NCBI GenBank assembly: GCA_016840315.1
Contig: JAEOSO010000003.1
Location: 1-39,263 of the forward strand
Origin: Candidatus Borrarchaeota archaeon
Lineage (GTDB): Archaea > Asgardarchaeota > Sifarchaeia > Borrarchaeales > Borrarchaeaceae
Direction: 5' to 3'
Length of the DNA stretch: 39,263 nucleotides
Positions within the stretch are counted from its first letter, which is position 1. The number at the start of each line of letters is the position of its first letter. Below the pieces are notes generated by a model. The model was not told the origin of the DNA. It did not search any database and was given only the letters and a program-made list of their open reading frames with translations. Positions 15,358 to 23,632 of this stretch are shown here, piece after piece. The position numbers were made by a program, and so were the translations under genes.

Positions 15358-16149
15358 ATGTCATTTAAATTAGCTATCGTTGGCAAAGGTGGCGTGGGTA
15401 AGACTTTTTTAGCAGGAACTTTGGCTAGGTTATTTGCAAACGATGGAAAACACGTTCTTGCCGTCGATGCAGATCCAAATATGAATTTACATGCTACAAT
15501 GGGGATATCCAAAACAGAACTTCCGATTCCTATTGGTGGAATGAAAGAACTCATTGAAGAAAGAACAGGAGTCACTGCAGGGACATCAGGAATGTTTGTT
15601 TTGAACCCGCGAGTTGATGATATACCCGACAAGTATCATGTTTCAAGAGACGGCGCAAAACTTATCATCCTCGGCACAATCGAAACTGCCGGTGGTGGTT
15701 GTATTTGTCCAGAAAGTGCTCTATTACGTGCCTTGTTAAGTCACATTATACTGAAGCTTGATGAAATTGTGATAATAGATTTTTATGCTGGTCTTGAGCA
15801 TTTAGGGCGAGGTACAAGTAAAGGCGTGGATGCAATGATAACTGTCGTGGAGCCTGGAACCAGATCACTAGATCTGGCGAGAAGAATTAATTCTCTCGGA
15901 GTTAGCCTTGGCGTTCCTCGCAGTTATGTCGTGGGGAATAGAATTTCTAACGAGCAGGAAGAAAAATTCATAATAAATGCAGTAAACGAGTTTAATTTAG
16001 AATTATTAAGTATCATTCCAAGAGACCCCGCAATTATTCAATCTGACATCCAGGGAATAGCACCGATTGATTTTGCGCCTGAATGTCCAGCGCTCGTTGC
16101 AGTTCAAAAAATCAAAGATATTCTTGAATATAAACTTGCTCCACAATGA
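15358..16149 (+). CDS. cooC: CooC-type nickel-insertion ATPase (carbon monoxide dehydrogenase maturation)
   Basis: A 263-residue MinD/SIMIBI-class ATPase. The deviant Walker A is GKGGVGKT (residues 9-16), followed by AVDADPNMNLH. A CxC motif in GGGCICPES (C115, C117) is the nickel-binding dimer site typical of CooC. The switch/Walker B region is IVIIDFYAGLEHLGRG. CooC loads nickel into the C-cluster of CO dehydrogenase, so the host probably has a Wood-Ljungdahl-type CODH/ACS, although none is encoded here. I chose the ATG at 15358 over the track's TTG at 15343 because GGAAGG lies directly upstream. It follows E1 by 46 bases on the same strand. Confidence 0.9.
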   Translation: MSFKLAIVGKGGVGKTFLAGTLARLFANDGKHVLAVDADPNMNLHATMGISKTELPIPIGGMKELIEERTGVTAGTSGMFVLNPRVDDIPDKYHVSRDGAKLIILGTIETAGGGCICPESALLRALLSHIILKLDEIVIIDFYAGLEHLGRGTSKGVDAMITVVEPGTRSLDLARRINSLGVSLGVPRSYVVGNRISNEQEEKFIINAVNEFNLELLSIIPRDPAIIQSDIQGIAPIDFAPECPALVAVQKIKDILEYKLAPQ

Positions 16150-16247
16150 AATTAGATTCACGCGATATAACTGACGCATTTAATTCGGATATCTTAGGAT
16201 GTTTCAATTTCTGTGTATATCTTGGTGTATTGTCTGAGATAATACGA

Positions 16248-16254
16248 ATATTAA
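16248..16254 (+). promoter_or_regulatory. TATA-like box of the zinc-ribbon protein gene
   Basis: ATATTAAA lies about 26 bases before the ATG at 16277 and would give a leaderless transcript starting there. This supports the longest of the three candidate ATG starts (16277, 16295, 16307). Confidence 0.4.
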
Positions 16255-16276
16255 AGACGTCATTTCTAGTTTATAC

Positions 16277-16990
16277 ATGTATATTCACTTTTTTATGGCG
16301 ACAAAAATGACACAATCTGAAATTGAAGTCGATGGGAGCATTATTATTAATGGAAAGACTTATCCGGCTATAAAACTTCTTGAAGTACTTAATAAACTCG
16401 GTGCTCTTTCCTTTGATGATGAAAGCGCACAACTTATACTCAATGGCATGCCTGTTAAACCACTTTATAGATCCACGAGAAAAAATGCGTTTTCACTTTT
16501 ATGTTATCATAGTCTAGCGAATTGTTGCCCTCGGACTCAAGAATGTGATAAACGCGATAGTACGCTTAAAACGCTTAACATCTCGTTAGAAGAATATTCT
16601 CGCATTAAAGAAGAGCATCATTTACAATTCCTTGAACTTGTACCTTCGTATTCACATTCTACATATAGTGAGGACTCTCCGTCTCGTACTACTGATGATG
16701 TAGATCTATCATCTTTTTTTGGCATACCCAATAATGAGTCAAATTCAGAAAAAGAAAATACTGACGATTTCCTCAAGGGATTTCTTTCGGGAAATAATTT
16801 TGAAAGCAATAATTTATGGAACAACTCTTTAAATCTAAAAGAAGTACGTTATGGTAGAAAAAACGTTCTTCCTTCAACAGAAGCAGGCTTACGTCATTTA
16901 AATTACTCTAGAAAATGTCCACGTTGTAAAAAACGCAATACTACTGAGGATAAATATTGTTCTCGTTGTGGAGCAGAATTTAGAGATTAA
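16277..16990 (+). CDS. Hypothetical protein with internal Cys cluster and C-terminal zinc ribbon
   Basis: A 237-residue protein not matched to a known family. The N-terminal 70 residues have strand-like patterns (IEVDGSIIINGKTYPAIKL). A compact Cys/His cluster follows: C76, H78, C83, C84 and C90 in LCYHSLANCCPRTQEC, then a helix with EEYSRIKEEHH. Residues 120-200 are Ser/Asn/Asp-rich and probably disordered. The C-terminus is a four-Cys zinc ribbon, CPRC-x10-CSRC (C214, C217, C228, C231). Metal-dependent nucleic-acid or protein binding is likely. It is the last of four plus-strand genes starting at the E2 gene, but it appears to have its own promoter. An E3-like role is conceivable, with no direct support. 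Confidence 0.7.
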   Translation: MYIHFFMATKMTQSEIEVDGSIIINGKTYPAIKLLEVLNKLGALSFDDESAQLILNGMPVKPLYRSTRKNAFSLLCYHSLANCCPRTQECDKRDSTLKTLNISLEEYSRIKEEHHLQFLELVPSYSHSTYSEDSPSRTTDDVDLSSFFGIPNNESNSEKENTDDFLKGFLSGNNFESNNLWNNSLNLKEVRYGRKNVLPSTEAGLRHLNYSRKCPRCKKRNTTEDKYCSRCGAEFRD

Positions 16991-17037
16991 AGTGTTTTCA
17001 TGCAATCAAAAGCTTTGGATAGCCCTTAACTGACTAA

Positions 17038-17090
17038 ATCTGCACCCGACAGTGCAGATCGGTGAATTGTCGTCTTTTCATAATTCACCG
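17038..17090 (+). repeat. Two abutting perfect hairpins between convergent genes
   Basis: ATCTGCAC-CCGACA-GTGCAGAT (8 bp, 17038-17059) is followed without a gap by CGGTGAATT...AATTCACCG (9 bp, loop of 13, 17060-17090). Both are perfect inverted repeats. They lie between the stop of the zinc-ribbon gene and the stop of the hydrolase-like gene on the other strand, so a bidirectional terminator or mRNA-end structure is the simplest reading. Another possibility is a mobile-element remnant. Confidence 0.55.
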
Positions 17091-17103
17091 CCGCTAAATT
17101 TCG

Positions 17104-18114
17104 CTAAATTAGTCCAAGGTGGATTTCTCGTCTCTCCTTGTAAGTTTCTGGGTATCCCTCTAATAGAAATAGATACTTAGCCTTAATTTCTGCTTTGATT
17201 TTTTCTAGAGTTTCGATTTCCGCATCTGTAACACCCCAATTAAAAATGCTGTACTCTCGTCCAATTCTATTTAAATCCTTGGTAAAAGCTAGTTCTGAGA
17301 GAAATCGTTGATAATCTGGGGTCTCAGGTTGTGGGAGCACAGGTGTTAGGGGAAGAATGTTAAATAATAATTGGTCTGCAACATCCGATAATTTCATCAC
17401 GTCTTGTCCGAAGTGCTTTTTAGCACCTTCTAAATAATCTGTTTCAGGATCTATATCGACGGCTATAAGGACCTCGATATCTGGATTTGATTCTTTAATT
17501 GAATTTGTGATATTAGAAAGAAATGAAGAAATTTTTTCAACACGCCATTCATACCATTGAGAAAGAACATCGGGATCGCTTAGTAATGTATCAAAAACGA
17601 ATTCTCTCTCTAAGTTTGTAAGCTCTGAAAATTCTTTTCTACATGTTTCACAAAAACAATACTCCTGTCTGGCAAATTGATTGTCCATTAGTATAAGACC
17701 ATTTATTGGAAAGTTCATGATTTCCTTAACCACTGCAATCAGATATTTCCAATAACTTTCCTGAACAGGGCATACGAAAGTACCTACGGGAGCTCTGGTA
17801 ATTCCCGATCTATAAGCACCATATTTTGGATCATGTGCAAAATACTGATCTACAAAGGTTGAAACGATGGCGTACACATCAATATCGATTTCAGATGCAA
17901 TCTGAGTGAAGCTTGGGAAAAATTCAGAATACTTATCGTCGGTTGGCGCGCTCATGCTTCTAAAAAGCGTATATCCTGTATCTCTCTTTGCCATTAAGGC
18001 AATTTTTTCAAGGAACGAGCCATAGCGCGCAAAAAATTCGTCGGAAGTCTCATTAAGCGTATAAGGATCAAGTACGGGAATATGCCCTCTTGTTAATATT
18101 TCACGGAGTTCCAT
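17104..18114 (-). CDS. TIM-barrel glycoside-hydrolase-like protein
   Basis: A 336-residue protein with the look of a (beta/alpha)8 barrel. The segment GLILMDNQFARQEYCFCETCRKEF combines an acidic strand end with the CxC-x2-C pattern that recurs in hypothetical glycosyl-hydrolase families (GHL/beta-galactosidase-like barrels). Other strand ends are IDVYAIVSTFVDQYF, EVLIAVDIDPETDY and YSIFNWGVTDAE. There is no signal peptide, so it would act inside the cell. ATG at 18114 with GGTGATC just upstream. The substrate is unknown, and a non-hydrolytic barrel is not excluded. It lies 73 bases downstream of the DNA polymerase gene on the same strand. Confidence 0.55.
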   Translation of the reverse strand: MELREILTRGHIPVLDPYTLNETSDEFFARYGSFLEKIALMAKRDTGYTLFRSMSAPTDDKYSEFFPSFTQIASEIDIDVYAIVSTFVDQYFAHDPKYGAYRSGITRAPVGTFVCPVQESYWKYLIAVVKEIMNFPINGLILMDNQFARQEYCFCETCRKEFSELTNLEREFVFDTLLSDPDVLSQWYEWRVEKISSFLSNITNSIKESNPDIEVLIAVDIDPETDYLEGAKKHFGQDVMKLSDVADQLLFNILPLTPVLPQPETPDYQRFLSELAFTKDLNRIGREYSIFNWGVTDAEIETLEKIKAEIKAKYLFLLEGYPETYKERREIHLGLI

Positions 18115-18187
18115 AAGATCACCATTAAACTAAAAACAAACTATATGTGAACTATACCTTTCTTAGATTTAACATTTTCCATCTCGA

Positions 18188-20815
18188 TTACATGAAAAGG
18201 TCTAGACGTCGTATACCGATAATAGATCCAAAATCTATATTTAACGCATCAAGCACTTGCACAAAGGTAGATTCTACAGCATTTTTGTATTTCTCTGTAT
18301 CTATCTCATCAATCGAAGCTATTTCTATAGGTTTTACACCGGGTTCTCCCTTTATTTTTACAAACGAAATAATGCTACCGGGCTCGACATCTCTTTCTAA
18401 TAATCTCGCAGCTTTTACATGTTGAGGCGTCGTCTTTTGATAGCTTTTCAAATGGCGAGTCATCTGGACGCGAAATGCCAACTCTTCTAAAGAATATTCT
18501 AAATTCTTCAATTTATCTAAGCATGTCTTTACTATCGTCCGTATCCGATTCCTAGCTGTTTCGAAATCATCTTGAACTTTCACTTCAGAAAGCACATCCA
18601 TCATTTCAAAAAAGGCGTCCTGTAGGAATAAGGGAGTATGACGTTTTTTACCTGTTAGCCCCTTAATATCAACAGAGCCGCTTCCGTACACGCCTAAATA
18701 ATTCTTTTTCCTCTCGGAAAGAGCAACATATCTATAGACCTTGTCAATATCCAAATCAATTTCAAGTGTTTCTTGGCACCATCGCTTTAGATCTTCGATT
18801 TGTGACTCTGAGGGATTTTCTAAGAAAACGCTGTCCGTATCTCCATAGATAACAGAGATGCCCATATTCTTAGCCTTTTCGATAGTTTGTGTGATGATAT
18901 GTCTCCCAAGAGCTGTTGTGCTTTCAGCTACAGGCAGGCAGTATAAGGGGAAGTGTTCTGCGCCGAAGACGCCATAGAATGCATTAATAATGAGTTTTAA
19001 AGCTTGTTGAACCACATAGAAGAGTTCTTGTGTTTCCTTGCCTAATATTCTGTTTTTTGACTGTGGCTTAAACCATTTCAACCTTATGTCTCTTAGAAAC
19101 CCGATAATAAGACCTGCCAGGCCTCTTTGCTTTTTACAAACCCAATGGTCTGTGTCTGGTATGATGTTTTGTTTGCATTCCTCATGTGGACATCTTACGG
19201 TCTCATAACTTAAATTATGGACTTTTATGATGGAAGGATAGAGTGAGGCGAAATCTAGGACTACTACATCAAAATGGACGCCCGGCACAGGATCAATGAC
19301 AATGGCACCCTTGTATTTTTTTCCTTTGATAATGGCCTGCGTTGAGGCCTCTTCCCCTTTTGCCTCCTTAATGTCTTCTGGTCGTGGAATCAAAAATCCC
19401 TTCTTTCTATGTTCATAATAAAATAGATTTTGAATCCATGAGGAAACACCTTGACGTGTGACATCTTCAAGTGGCAAATGGGAAATTCTCATCAACAACA
19501 TTATCAATTTCCAGACAAGGTTCTGACTGTAACGAGTCAGATCTAAGGTAATTTCCCCATCTCTATAACAGTAACTTGCTAAATCTAAAAGAGGTAATTT
19601 CGAAAGAGGCTGCTCTACTTTTATTTTTTCTATGCCCAGCAGCGCTTTGGTTACAGCATTGAGATCTGTAGTTTTATATTTTGCAGAAAACGCATATATT
19701 TGCACAGCCCGGTTATTAAAAAACCTATATAGATCCACATGGAAATTTCTCACTAGAGCTACAAAATCTTTTCTAATAATTATTGGGATTTCATCGCGTC
19801 GAAATCCTAGGTGGTTGAGTGCACGATTATATAAATAGAGTAAATCGAACTTATCGCCATTGTAAGTTAAGATAACAGGAAATTCATCGAAAACCTGAAA
19901 GATTTCCCGGATAAGTTCCTTTTCTTCATTAAAATATTCAATGCTTACACCCTCAAGATTTTCTTGAATTTCTCCACGTTCAAAATCTTTGTTATCTAGA
20001 AGAAGTATTCGTTTTGTTCCATCTGAAGCTACAATGGAAATACATCCAACAGGGAAATTGGCTTGTTCAGGTCGAGGAATGGCATCTACAAAAGGTGAAA
20101 TAACCTCAATATCGATAGCCGCACGCTTTATATCGGGGATAGGTGACAAAAAGAGAGGTAAACCTTCTACTAAAAGTTCTTTCACTTCATTTGGCTCTTC
20201 TTCAAATAATCGGCTTATTTCATCTTTTATTTTTTCTGGTACAGTTGTTACATTCTTAAGTCTCTCATCAGTGACTTCATATAGTAAGCCTGGTGTTAAC
20301 TCTAAATCCGCTATGTAACATTTATGATAAGGTATATTTGCTTCCCATGCTGCTGGTAACAACTCTCGAATAGCCCCGGTTGTCCCGCCTATAGAAAGTG
20401 GATCTTTGGCTATTATCTTTGTCATTTGTGTAGTTCTATCCTGTAAAAGATCTTGCTTTTCAGCAGTTTGTATATCAAGAAATCCTCGATGCCCAGTTAT
20501 TTTCGTATTTTTCTTCAATTCCTCGATAGGAATATTTGAAAAACAATAGGGGTGATGTTCTGAGTTATCGTACCAAAAATGAATTAAATGATCTCTTGGA
20601 TTGTAAAATCGTGCTGCTGCACAGCCCTTTTTTCCATTATATTCAACTGAAAGCAAATAAGCAGCATTCTCAGCCGTAAGAGGTGCTTTAACTTCTACAT
20701 CATTGATTTTTTCCGTTTTTATGATCTCTTCTTCTTTTTTTATGGGCTTTTCTTTCTTTTTACGCGGTTCATGGGTTTCAAAAAACTGATCAAGTGGTAA
20801 TTGTGAAGCCCCCAT
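18188..20815 (-). CDS. polB: DNA polymerase, family B, with proofreading exonuclease and an N-terminal PIP box
   Basis: An 875-residue replicative-type polymerase. The 3'-5' exonuclease motifs are intact: Exo I AAIDIEVIS (near 235), Exo II TYNGDKFDLLY (near 320) and Exo III YCYRDGEIT. Polymerase motif A is LDFASLYPSII, motif B is LKLIINAFYGVFG and motif C is VIYGDTDSVFL, so both activities should work. A four-Cys/His-like insert, CPHEECKQNIIPDTDHWVC, follows motif A. Residues 5-12, QLPLDQFF, fit the PCNA-interacting consensus QxxLxxFF, but at the extreme N-terminus, followed by a charged Lys/Glu linker (16-38). ATG at 20815 has GAGGAG six bases upstream. Genomic replication or repair is the expected role. 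Confidence 0.96.
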   Translation of the reverse strand: MGASQLPLDQFFETHEPRKKKEKPIKKEEEIIKTEKINDVEVKAPLTAENAAYLLSVEYNGKKGCAAARFYNPRDHLIHFWYDNSEHHPYCFSNIPIEELKKNTKITGHRGFLDIQTAEKQDLLQDRTTQMTKIIAKDPLSIGGTTGAIRELLPAAWEANIPYHKCYIADLELTPGLLYEVTDERLKNVTTVPEKIKDEISRLFEEEPNEVKELLVEGLPLFLSPIPDIKRAAIDIEVISPFVDAIPRPEQANFPVGCISIVASDGTKRILLLDNKDFERGEIQENLEGVSIEYFNEEKELIREIFQVFDEFPVILTYNGDKFDLLYLYNRALNHLGFRRDEIPIIIRKDFVALVRNFHVDLYRFFNNRAVQIYAFSAKYKTTDLNAVTKALLGIEKIKVEQPLSKLPLLDLASYCYRDGEITLDLTRYSQNLVWKLIMLLMRISHLPLEDVTRQGVSSWIQNLFYYEHRKKGFLIPRPEDIKEAKGEEASTQAIIKGKKYKGAIVIDPVPGVHFDVVVLDFASLYPSIIKVHNLSYETVRCPHEECKQNIIPDTDHWVCKKQRGLAGLIIGFLRDIRLKWFKPQSKNRILGKETQELFYVVQQALKLIINAFYGVFGAEHFPLYCLPVAESTTALGRHIITQTIEKAKNMGISVIYGDTDSVFLENPSESQIEDLKRWCQETLEIDLDIDKVYRYVALSERKKNYLGVYGSGSVDIKGLTGKKRHTPLFLQDAFFEMMDVLSEVKVQDDFETARNRIRTIVKTCLDKLKNLEYSLEELAFRVQMTRHLKSYQKTTPQHVKAARLLERDVEPGSIISFVKIKGEPGVKPIEIASIDEIDTEKYKNAVESTFVQVLDALNIDFGSIIGIRRLDLFM

Positions 20816-20847
20816 GCATTTCTCCTCGGATTATTTCTCCATCTACA

Positions 20848-22005
20848 TTATCCATTTTCATTTGAAACGTCATTTAGTATCCTATCAATTCTATCAATTA
20901 CGCTCTGCCAACTATATCTCTCTGCGTTTTCTAAACTCTTTTTCACTAATTCATTATAAGTTAGTGAATCATCAATAAGTCGTAACATTTCGTTCTTTAG
21001 GGAAATCTCGTTATTTGGTTCAGCAACAACTCCTCCCAATCCGATTGTTTCAGTAATTGCAGTACAATCTGATCCAATAACTGGCGACCCACAGGCTTGA
21101 GCTTCTAAAATTGGCAACCCAAACCCTTCGTAGAGGCTTGGTATGACAAAAATATCACTTGCTGCATAATAACTAGGTAGTTCTTCCTCTGAGACGCGCC
21201 CTGCAAATATCACTATATCCGCTATGTTCAATCTTTTTGCAAGCATCTCAAGGTTTTTTCTTTCTCTTCCACTCCCTACTATAATTATCTTAATTTTTAC
21301 ATCTTTGCGTTCATTTTTTATTAGTTTTATTGTCTTTAAAAGCCATTGCAATCCTTTATGCGCCTCTAAGCGTCCTACGTAAAGAAGGGTCTTAGCATCT
21401 CCGATGTTTAAGCTATTTCTAACATTTTTTCCAGATATAGTAGGATTAAATCGATTCAAGTCGACGCCATGAGGCACCACTTCACTATTCACACCATATC
21501 GTTGTTTTACTTCGCCTCTGATGTATGAACTATGTGTTATAATCCTATCAAATTCTATAAATGAAAGCCAAAATCTGAATAGAGCATCGTACTTTAATAG
21601 CGATAGTTTATCTAAGCCTCTCTTATAAATAGAAAACGTAAGACCATGATGATCAAAAACACAAGGTTTATTATAAAGACGTTTAATGAGAAAGATCAAC
21701 AAAAAATCGATAAACGAGTGTGTTTCTACACAGAATACATCATATTGCTTTAGAAAACTCAATGCGCTTTTAAGATAAGGGATCAAAGAAATTTCATGAA
21801 TTAGGGGCACCCTTGAAAAAACTCTTGAAAATGAGAATATCTTGTAGTTAGGTAGCTTTCTGATTGCCTGAAAATCGATCCATGGGCCTGTAACGAATAC
21901 AGTCACGTTATGACCTTTTTCATCCAAGCCCCATGCAATTTTCTTGATGTAATCTCCCCTGCTATCCGGTGACTTAAAATAATGGGTTAAGAAGGCTATA
22001 TTCAT
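20848..22005 (-). CDS. GT4 family glycosyltransferase
   Basis: A 385-residue GT-B-fold retaining glycosyltransferase. The N-terminal acceptor domain begins MNIAFLTHYFKSPDSRGDY. The linker VVPHGVDLNRFNP leads into the nucleotide-sugar domain with TLLYVGRLEAHKGLQWLL, and the EX7E motif sits in SLYEGFGLPILEAQACGSPVIGSD. All GT4 signatures are intact. It is expected to add a sugar from an NDP- or GDP-sugar to a lipid-linked glycan on the cytoplasmic side. It ends 32 bases before the polB start on the same strand and opens the glycan island. Confidence 0.92.
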   Translation of the reverse strand: MNIAFLTHYFKSPDSRGDYIKKIAWGLDEKGHNVTVFVTGPWIDFQAIRKLPNYKIFSFSRVFSRVPLIHEISLIPYLKSALSFLKQYDVFCVETHSFIDFLLIFLIKRLYNKPCVFDHHGLTFSIYKRGLDKLSLLKYDALFRFWLSFIEFDRIITHSSYIRGEVKQRYGVNSEVVPHGVDLNRFNPTISGKNVRNSLNIGDAKTLLYVGRLEAHKGLQWLLKTIKLIKNERKDVKIKIIIVGSGRERKNLEMLAKRLNIADIVIFAGRVSEEELPSYYAASDIFVIPSLYEGFGLPILEAQACGSPVIGSDCTAITETIGLGGVVAEPNNEISLKNEMLRLIDDSLTYNELVKKSLENAERYSWQSVIDRIDRILNDVSNENG

Positions 22006-22118
22006 GTATTACACCATTATTTTGTAATTAAAGATACTCCCTTCTTTTTTCTATTCTTTATGTAAGTTCAAAGATAGATTTTACAGGTTTACTAAGATAT
22101 CTTCCATCGCTAAAAAAT

Positions 22119-22128
22119 CTTTAAAAAC
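22119..22128 (+). promoter_or_regulatory. TATA-like box upstream of the multipass protein gene
   Basis: CTTTAAAAAC is centred about 25 bases before the GTG at 22149, predicting transcription to begin at about that codon. The 143-base divergent spacer (22006-22148) holds nothing else identifiable. Confidence 0.4.
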
Positions 22129-22148
22129 ACTTTAGATATCCAGATGGA

Positions 22149-23486
22149 GTGGTGTACTTAGTGAACAAAGTCCTCCAAACCGTGATTGAATTATTTCAGA
22201 AATATAGGAAAGTCATCATTATTGCTTTTCTGGTTTGCTTTTCTATTTTATGTGTCATTTTTTTACAAGAGTCTCTTTTTTTTATCAATAGATTAGTCAT
22301 AATTCCTGCGGAGTATTATAAAATACACGGACCAATTTACTTGATATCCATTTCAATTCTAGTAATTTCACCTATAATCTATGCAATATTGTATAAATAT
22401 GAATTCAAAATTACTTCAATTCAATTTCCTGAACAAATACGATTAGAATATCTTCTAATTCTACATGCGTTCGTCTCCTTTTTTGCTTTGTGGAGAGGAG
22501 GAGATAAATGGGTTGGTCCAGATCTCCCTACTTATTTCTCAACTGTTAATTTTATCGCGCAAGATTTTAATATCATTATATGGAGTTTTTTTAATAATCC
22601 TGAAGGTCTTGATAAATATTTGATTGGAGAACCTTTGGGATATTTTCTGTTAGCAAGTATAGTCGTCATTGGTTTACCGATTCATTTCATTTCAATTATT
22701 TCCATCATTTTTAGTTTAGTAAACCTGAGCATAACTCATAAATTGTTACTTCAACGCTTTGATGAGGCTATCGCATCAACGGGGGCCTTAGTATATGTTT
22801 TTTCATCTGTAATCCTCAAAATAGAAGCTGATCTTCTAAGAACTCTATTTGCTATTACATTTGGCTTGTTGGCGCTATATTTTTGGGAGCGAAAACGAAT
22901 TCTAACTGCAGTTTTCTTTGCTTTATCCTTGGCAACTCACATCGTGACCGCAAGCCTCTTTTTCATCTCATTGCTTTATCTTGCAAAAGAAGAAAAATGT
23001 CTAAAGAAATTTTCTTTAATTGTAGCGGTTGGATTATTACTTTCATTATTGCCTATTTGGCTAATACGTGATCCATATCTTGTTTATTTTATTTCTATCG
23101 GAAGAATTCAAAGATATCTTGCAGCGGGTACTTTTCTTGGTTCTTCTGATCGTCATCCCGCGTTATATCCACTTTGGACGGATGCTATAATTATACCTAC
23201 TGTTAGAATAATTACTTCAATTGGTCTTTTCCTGATCTATTATGCCTTTAATCACTCCAATGTATCTAAAACACACTGGAGTGTTTGGGTTATAGCAACA
23301 ACTCTCCTTGTTATTATAGGTTATATTTTCCCATATTTTCGCCCGATTCGTTGGGCACTCTATTTAGGGTTCGCGTTAATGTTTCTAATCACACCCTCTC
23401 TAAAACAAGAAGACAAGACTCTATTCTTAGTTTTTCTGATAATTTGCTTTGCTGCATTCGCTGCACATCTTCAAGTAGCGTATTAA
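22149..23486 (+). CDS. Multipass membrane protein, GT-C-like, of the glycan island
   Basis: A 445-residue protein with about ten to eleven hydrophobic helices. The first extracellular loop carries acidic residues in GGDKWVGPDLPTYFSTVNF, where GT-C enzymes hold their catalytic acid, and DLLRTLFAITFGLLALYF plus ALSLATHIVTASLFF recall archaeal GT-C or PTPS-related membrane proteins. A polyprenyl-sugar-dependent transferase or other glycan assembly protein is likely, but the family is not certain. Three GTG starts compete (22149, 22152, 22161): the TATA position favours 22149 for a leaderless mRNA, whereas the GGTG before 22161 favours the shorter form. It converges on the GT-C gene at 23633. Confidence 0.6.
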   Translation: MVYLVNKVLQTVIELFQKYRKVIIIAFLVCFSILCVIFLQESLFFINRLVIIPAEYYKIHGPIYLISISILVISPIIYAILYKYEFKITSIQFPEQIRLEYLLILHAFVSFFALWRGGDKWVGPDLPTYFSTVNFIAQDFNIIIWSFFNNPEGLDKYLIGEPLGYFLLASIVVIGLPIHFISIISIIFSLVNLSITHKLLLQRFDEAIASTGALVYVFSSVILKIEADLLRTLFAITFGLLALYFWERKRILTAVFFALSLATHIVTASLFFISLLYLAKEEKCLKKFSLIVAVGLLLSLLPIWLIRDPYLVYFISIGRIQRYLAAGTFLGSSDRHPALYPLWTDAIIIPTVRIITSIGLFLIYYAFNHSNVSKTHWSVWVIATTLLVIIGYIFPYFRPIRWALYLGFALMFLITPSLKQEDKTLFLVFLIICFAAFAAHLQVAY

Positions 23487-23597
23487 CAGCGGGATAATTA
23501 GCGAAACGTTCAATTGTCTATCTTACAGATTGTATTATAAGAAGGATTATACGGAATTTATAACTTATAATAAGTTTTCCCTTCATTGACGATTGCG

Positions 23598-23631
23598 ACG
23601 GAAAGTCCGCTTCCGAAAGATGGGGTAGTTC
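23598..23631 (-). repeat. Copy 2 of the 34-bp element behind a stop codon
   Basis: Immediately after the stop of the GT-C gene at 23633, the minus strand reads GAACTACCCCATC...GGACTTTCC, matching copy 1 (4921-4966) at most positions. CGGAA/TTCCG can form a small stem. Both copies start within three bases of a stop codon. The rest of this 146-base convergent spacer shows nothing else. Confidence 0.4.
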
Positions 23632-23632
23632 G

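Noticed and set aside
13752-16276. A ubiquitin-like modifier gene hidden near E2/E1
   Set aside because: I looked in the spacers 14214-14297, 15312-15357 and 16150-16276 and at nearby ORFs; none is long enough or ends in Gly-Gly.
16277-16990. RING-type E3 ligase
   Set aside because: The cysteines form a small CxH/CC cluster and a simple four-Cys ribbon, not the eight-ligand cross-brace of a RING.
22883-23497. Plus-strand ORFs at 22883-23071 and 23285-23497
   Set aside because: They overlap the multipass gene in another frame and have no independent start signals.
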